IMG/VR virus record: IMGVR_UViG_3300044613_000130
Span: 1 to 24,106 of that record
Reading direction: 5' to 3' (one strand)
Source: a virus
DNA: 24,106 bases
Part shown: piece by piece, positions 20,725 through 24,106 of the stretch
Layout: every line of letters starts with the position of its first letter
How positions within the stretch are numbered: the first letter of the stretch is position 1
Notes under the pieces: generated by a model
Told to the model about the DNA's origin: nothing
Databases searched by the model: none
The model's input: only the letters and a program-made list of their open reading frames with translations
Program-made: the position numbers and the translations under genes

Positions 20725-22298
20725 TGGACGTTCGGCTTCCTGACGGCACGATTGTAAAAAATGTGCCGGATGACATAACGCAGGAAGACTTGATGGAGCG
20801 CGTCGGCATGATGCGTCAGCCATCTGAAGGTCTGACTATGGGCCGCGCGGCGGAAGTCGCGGGCGGCGCTGTCGCGCCTATCGCTGCCGCAGCCGGGTTG
20901 GGCGGCCTCGTCGCAGGCCCGGTGGGCGCTGTCGCGGCTCCTGCTGCGCTCGGCGTCGCGGATCTGGCAACAACACTCTATAATCTGGCCGCGCCCAAGA
21001 TGGGCACGTCGCAGGTCCGCACGCCGTCTGACATCGCGCGCCAGTATCTGACGCCGGAATCATTCAAACCCCGCACTCAGGCTGAAGAACTGTTGGCTGC
21101 TGCGGCTGAAGGCGGCGCGGGGGCGTTGACGGGCGCGGGCGCAGCGAACGTGCTGGCGCGCCGCGCGGCCCCCGGCGTCGTGCGTAACGTCATGACCACC
21201 ATGGGCGAGCGTCCGCTTGTGCAGGCAGGCGCTGGCGCGGGCGCAGCGGCCGCCCCGGTTCGCGCTGAGCAGATGGGCGTCGAGGATCCTCGCGCGCTGC
21301 TGGCGACGAGCCTTGTTGGCGGTCTGGCCGGTGCGCGCGGCGCAGCCGGGCTACAGCGTGGCGTCGAGTCCGCGACAGCGGCGGGGCAGCGCGGGCTCAT
21401 GGGTCTGGTCGGCAAACCCCCAACAACCGAAGCGCTCGGGCAGCGCGCCTCCGAGTCCTTTGAACGCGCCACAACTATGGGCGTGCAATATGACCCGAAG
21501 GCGTATCAGTCATTTGCGGGCGGTCTGGAATCTAGCCTGAAGGGATACGATCCTGACTTCAGCAAGTTCGCCGATGTTAAAGTCGCCATTAACAAGCTGA
21601 AAGATCTAGACAGCCAGCCGTTGACGATTGAGCGGCTGCACAACGCGCGGCAAATGCTGGGCGTTTTGCGTGGTGACAGCGAGAAAGACGTGCGCCGGAT
21701 GGCCGGCATCCTGACGGATCGTCTGGATAGTTTCATTACCGACAGCAAGAACGCCATCGGGGCTAATTCTCAAGAAGCCGCCGACGCGCTTATGTCCGGT
21801 ATCCGTGACTACCGCATGATGTCAAAGAGTTCGGAGATCGAGCGTCTTATCGACCGCGCCAATCTGTCGGGCGGATCAGCCGAAAACATCGAGTCCCAGT
21901 TCCGTTCGTTGGCAAAGAACGAAGGCCGTATGCGCAAGTTTACGCCTGACGAACAGACGATGATCCGACGCATCGCCAAAGGCGAAGAGGGCTTGTCTCT
22001 CGCCAATCTCGCCAGCATGGTCTCCCCGACGCGTAACCCTACTATGCTCGCTTCGCAGGCGCTTGTCGGCGGGTATGGATTGTCCAGTGACGATCCTTAC
22101 GCAGTCTTTGGTGCGGGCGGAGCGGCGTTGGCCGGCGCGAGCGGCAGGGCTGTCCGTAACGCTTTGGCGCGGCGGGCGGCGTCCAACGTCGCGGCTATGA
22201 CGCGCGGCGCGCCGACAGCCGTTCCTTTCTCAGTTCAATTTGCGCCGCTGGCCGCTCCTATTGCGACACAGGGCGTCAACGCAATGGCGAGGCGATGA
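20724..22298 (+). CDS. DNA ejection protein, third of the set
   Basis: This 524-residue protein begins with a short module common at the start of phage virion proteins (VRLPDGTIVKNVPDDITQED, residues 3-22). An Ala/Gly-rich hydrophobic region follows (about 40-88 and 105-220) that could insert in or cross a membrane. The second half (about 240-430) is polar and helical (TIERLHNARQMLGVLRGDSE and similar). This layout, the length and the position after two other ejection-type proteins fit a P22 gp16/gp20-like role in passing DNA through the envelope. The start forms TAATG with the previous stop and the end overlaps the next gene by ATGA. No catalytic motif is seen. Confidence 0.72.
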   Translation: MDVRLPDGTIVKNVPDDITQEDLMERVGMMRQPSEGLTMGRAAEVAGGAVAPIAAAAGLGGLVAGPVGAVAAPAALGVADLATTLYNLAAPKMGTSQVRTPSDIARQYLTPESFKPRTQAEELLAAAAEGGAGALTGAGAANVLARRAAPGVVRNVMTTMGERPLVQAGAGAGAAAAPVRAEQMGVEDPRALLATSLVGGLAGARGAAGLQRGVESATAAGQRGLMGLVGKPPTTEALGQRASESFERATTMGVQYDPKAYQSFAGGLESSLKGYDPDFSKFADVKVAINKLKDLDSQPLTIERLHNARQMLGVLRGDSEKDVRRMAGILTDRLDSFITDSKNAIGANSQEAADALMSGIRDYRMMSKSSEIERLIDRANLSGGSAENIESQFRSLAKNEGRMRKFTPDEQTMIRRIAKGEEGLSLANLASMVSPTRNPTMLASQALVGGYGLSSDDPYAVFGAGGAALAGASGRAVRNALARRAASNVAAMTRGAPTAVPFSVQFAPLAAPIATQGVNAMARR

Positions 22299-22555
22299 CG
22301 AGCGAAACACAGATCTTTTTTGACGTGGCTGTGGCCGTCATCGGCGCTATGGGCGGCTGGATTCTCAACACCGTCTGGAACTCGGTGAAAGAGTTGCAAC
22401 GCGAAGACAAAGAGCTGGCCGATAAGGTCGCCGCTATAGAGGTGCTGGTTGCCGGGCGCTACGTCACTCGCGACGAGTTCAACAGTACCTTTGCGCAGGT
22501 TTTCGCCAAACTCGACACGATCCGCGATCTGATAGCGACAAAGGCCGACCGATGA
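22295..22555 (+). CDS. Small membrane protein of the lysis cassette
   Basis: This 86-residue protein has one hydrophobic segment near the N-terminus (about 7-27, IFFDVAVAVIGAMGGWILNT) followed by a charged coiled coil (about 30-52) and a conserved-looking YVTRDEFNSTFAQVFAKLD tail. The layout resembles small phage membrane proteins of lysis clusters (XhlA-type or holin-associated), though those usually have the membrane segment at the C-terminus. It is coupled by ATGA to the ejection gene before and the endolysin after. A holin or holin-partner role is inferred from context. Confidence 0.65.
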   Translation: MTSETQIFFDVAVAVIGAMGGWILNTVWNSVKELQREDKELADKVAAIEVLVAGRYVTRDEFNSTFAQVFAKLDTIRDLIATKADR

Positions 22556-23193
22556 ATTTGGCCGTCTTCTTCGACGAGGTCCGCAACAGCCTGTTTGGTG
22601 GCAGGCTGACGCAGGATCAGGTCGTCGGGATGGAGAACATCATCAACTACCGCGACGACAACTATCGCGGCGTCACGGACGACCAGCTCGCCTATATGCT
22701 CGCCACGGTCAAGTGGGAGACGGCGCACACGATGCAGCCTATCAAGGAGTATGGCTCGCAGGCGTATCTGAAATCGAAGCCTTATTACCCCTATTACGGG
22801 CGCGGGCTTGTCCAGTTGACGTGGAAGGCCAACTATGAGCGTTACAGTATCGCCGCCACGCCGGACAAGGCGCTGGAGTGGCCAACATCGCTGTTCGTGA
22901 TGTTCGACGGCATGACCAAGGGTATTTTTACAGGCAAGAAATTATCCGACTATATTGCAGACGGCCGACGCGACTACGTGAACGCGCGCCGTATCATCAA
23001 CGGCACCGACCGCGCCAAAGAGATCGCGGCCATAGCGGACGACTATCGCGACGCTATCATCAAGGCTCAAGACGCCGTCGAGCCGCCCCCACCTTCAGAC
23101 GATCTGCAAGCCCGTTTCGACGCCATGCTTATTGTGGCTCTCCAAACCAACCCCCAAGTTCAGGAGTTGGTTCGGCAACTCAAAGAGGACTAG
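22552..23193 (+). CDS. Endolysin, chitinase-like (GH19-type) muralytic enzyme
   Basis: This 213-residue protein is the probable peptidoglycan-degrading lysis enzyme. The pattern YMLATVKWETAHTMQPIKEY (E56 and E66 as candidate catalytic acids), YYGRGLVQLTWKANYERY (81-98) and MFDGMTKGIFTGKKLSDYI (117-135) matches phage endolysins related to class I chitinases. The catalytic domain ends near 175, then comes a PPPP linker and a 30-residue helical tail. No signal peptide is visible, so release probably needs a holin. ATGA joins it to the membrane protein before it. The family call is strong; which glycan bond it cuts is not shown. Confidence 0.88.
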   Translation: MNLAVFFDEVRNSLFGGRLTQDQVVGMENIINYRDDNYRGVTDDQLAYMLATVKWETAHTMQPIKEYGSQAYLKSKPYYPYYGRGLVQLTWKANYERYSIAATPDKALEWPTSLFVMFDGMTKGIFTGKKLSDYIADGRRDYVNARRIINGTDRAKEIAAIADDYRDAIIKAQDAVEPPPPSDDLQARFDAMLIVALQTNPQVQELVRQLKED

Positions 23194-23197
23194 TTCA

Positions 23198-23371
23198 ATG
23201 ATTCACAGCCCCTACACCACCATCTCCGGCGTTCTCGCGCTCGCGACCGTCCTGTGGCACGCGTGGCAGACGAAGACGGTTAACTGGGAAGATCTCCAGA
23301 ACGCTCTGGTCGGGCTTGGCCTTATCGCCGCCAAGGACTGGAACGTGACCGGCGGCACCAAGAGCAACTGA
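23198..23371 (+). CDS. Small holin-like protein
   Basis: This 57-residue protein has one clear hydrophobic stretch (about 9-21, ISGVLALATVLWHAW) and a second weaker one (about 34-45, LQNALVGLGLIAA) ending in KDWNVTGGTK. Short phage proteins with this ending (GLIAAKD.NVTGGT) are common near endolysins and sometimes annotated as holins. ATG 23198 is chosen because AGAGG lies upstream; an in-frame reading from 23132 would start inside the endolysin. A holin role is inferred from size, membrane segments and position. Confidence 0.65.
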   Translation: MIHSPYTTISGVLALATVLWHAWQTKTVNWEDLQNALVGLGLIAAKDWNVTGGTKSN

Positions 23372-23387
23372 AGGCGACAGGCCGAAA

Positions 23388-23606
23388 TTGCCAAACCCAA
23401 GACTACGGAAGAGACTGCTGCTGATCTTGACGCTGGTCGGTTCTAGCGGCTGTCAGTCGACGAGCGGGGGTTGCCCTCCGCTCGTAAACTATACTGTCGA
23501 TCAGCAATTACGTGCCGCGCGTGAACTGCGAAGCCTCCCGAAGGGAAGTCAGCTCGCTCAGTTTGTCACTGACTACGGGAAGTTTCGCAGCGCGTGTCGG
23601 CTTTGA
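23388..23606 (+). CDS. Putative lysis lipoprotein (o-spanin-like)
   Basis: This 72-residue protein has a basic N-terminus, a hydrophobic stretch and a possible lipobox (LTLVGSSGC, with C22), then a periplasmic part CPPLVNYTVDQQLRAARELR and SLPKGSQLAQFVTDYGKFRS. The CPPL...ELR.LP..S...FV.DY..LR..CR pattern is a frequent phage lysis-region protein. Lipid attachment would suit an outer-membrane spanin. No ATG is available; TTG 23388 is the most upstream choice, and the lipobox is weak at -3 (Ser). The 3' 99 bases overlap the minus-strand gene at 23508-23936. An inner-membrane spanin partner is not evident. Confidence 0.6.
   Translation: MPNPRLRKRLLLILTLVGSSGCQSTSGGCPPLVNYTVDQQLRAARELRSLPKGSQLAQFVTDYGKFRSACRL
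23460..23485. other. Strong hairpin at the convergent junction
   Basis: ACGAGCGG (23460-23467) pairs with CCGCTCGT (23478-23485). Inside it GGG (23468-23470) can pair with CCC (23474-23476), leaving a TTG loop and one bulged T. No U-tract follows on either strand. It lies inside the lipoprotein gene and 22 bases past the stop of the minus-strand gene, so it could help end minus-strand transcription or influence lipoprotein translation. Confidence 0.4.
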
Positions 23607-23936
23607 CGCCTGCGCTACCTTCCGGTTGGCCTTCTTCTGATAGGCAATCGCTTCCGATCCCTGCTTTGACATGATGTAGTCCTCGGCGAAGGTCGCCGCA
23701 AACATCTCATAGTTCATAGCGTCAACATGGCTGTCGAGGTGATTCGGCGACGCAAACGCACGCGCATTCTTGACACACGCCATGATGACGGCGATCTCGT
23801 AAGGATGAAAGTCGCGCCCGAGGCGCAGACTGGCGAGGTCAGAGATCAACTGGAAGTTGTCTTCGATTCCGCCGTAGTTAGCGCCGCGCTCGGCGATTAC
23901 GTCCCCGGCCAGCTTTAGAAGTTCGTGCGGTGTCAT
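23508..23936 (-). CDS. DUF6378-like protein
   Basis: This 142-residue protein matches the phage family I know as DUF6378: ELLKLAGDVIAERGANYGG, then IEDNFQLISDLASLRLG, HPYEIAVIMACVKNARAF and the later SHVDAMNYEMFAATFAEDYI. The function of the family is unknown; its members occur with phage metabolism genes. The conserved part is residues 1-90; the rest is basic and probably disordered. GAGAGAAA upstream on this strand may be its ribosome binding site. It is transcribed towards the late operon and its last 99 bases overlap the lipoprotein gene. It probably belongs to the early or middle region. Confidence 0.75.
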   Translation of the reverse strand: MTPHELLKLAGDVIAERGANYGGIEDNFQLISDLASLRLGRDFHPYEIAVIMACVKNARAFASPNHLDSHVDAMNYEMFAATFAEDYIMSKQGSEAIAYQKKANRKVAQASKPTRAAKLPVVSDKLSELTSLREASQFTRGT

Positions 23937-24106
23937 CTATTTCTCTCATCAATTCGGCCCGTTCACGTAACATCCGCAACGTCGTAAAACGCTGGTGCAG
24001 ACGTATGATGAATGTAGACCGCCGAGCGTTACGGCGCTCGTCCTCCAAGAGGTCCAATACCTCTCGTTCCGTCAGGCTGGTCAGCACGTTCTGGAGTTCC
24101 GGCCAA
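23878..24106 (-). CDS. Hypothetical charged helical protein, partial at the window edge
   Basis: The reading frame is open to the right edge, so the true start may lie outside. A GTG at 24087 would give 69 residues starting MLTSLTEREVLDLLEDERRN. The in-frame residues before it (WPELQN) contain no stop and read like a natural continuation. The protein is rich in Arg, Glu and Leu and probably all-helical (FIIRLHQRFTTLRMLRERAE), ending in a basic KAGRGRNRRARR. No family is recognised. Its last 59 bases overlap the start of the DUF6378-like gene, indicating co-transcription on the minus strand. Confidence 0.5.
   Translation of the reverse strand, partial: WPELQNVLTSLTEREVLDLLEDERRNARRSTFIIRLHQRFTTLRMLRERAELMREIDDTARTSKAGRGRNRRARR

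Overview
This window is the late (morphogenesis and lysis) region of a tailed double-stranded DNA phage, or a prophage of one, with a short-tailed P22-like particle. The order terminase small and large subunits, P22-type portal, scaffold, P22-type coat, gp4-like and gp10-like tail accessory factors, tail fibre, ejection proteins and lysis genes supports this. The host cannot be named. A lipoprotein-like lysis protein, standard Shine-Dalgarno sites and high GC point to a GC-rich Gram-negative bacterium, probably a proteobacterium. No integrase, repressor, replication gene, tRNA, CRISPR array or insertion sequence was seen.

Layout. Bases 1-383 are non-coding and hold two families of short tandem repeats, palindromes and a candidate promoter reaching the first start codon. 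Bases 384-2833 hold the terminase operon, interrupted by an HNH-AP2 homing-type endonuclease gene that overlaps both subunits. Bases 2833-4341 hold small genes, three of them encoding tiny, very basic proteins. Bases 4328-8753 hold the portal, a ferritin/Dps-like small protein, several small proteins and a fibre-like protein. Bases 8788-11638 hold the scaffold, coat and two probable capsid-surface proteins, with a strong intrinsic terminator just after coat. Bases 11691-15428 hold the tail accessory genes, with a second HNH gene (NUMOD4-HTH-HNH) on the opposite strand between gp4 and gp10. Bases 15428-17391 hold a long tail fibre with a 93-bp tandem repeat and a collar-like tip, then a four-cysteine protein. 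Bases 17394-22298 hold three DNA-ejection-type proteins; the first is built on 11-residue repeats and the second carries a lysozyme domain. Bases 22295-23606 form the lysis cassette. From 23508 to the right edge two genes lie on the minus strand, converging on the late operon.

Most plus-strand genes are joined by TAATG or ATGA stop/start overlaps, so this looks like one long, translationally coupled late operon. Synonymous third-position GC changes in blocks, most sharply within both terminase subunits around the first endonuclease gene, which indicates mosaicism. Family calls come from motif recognition by eye; no database search was run.
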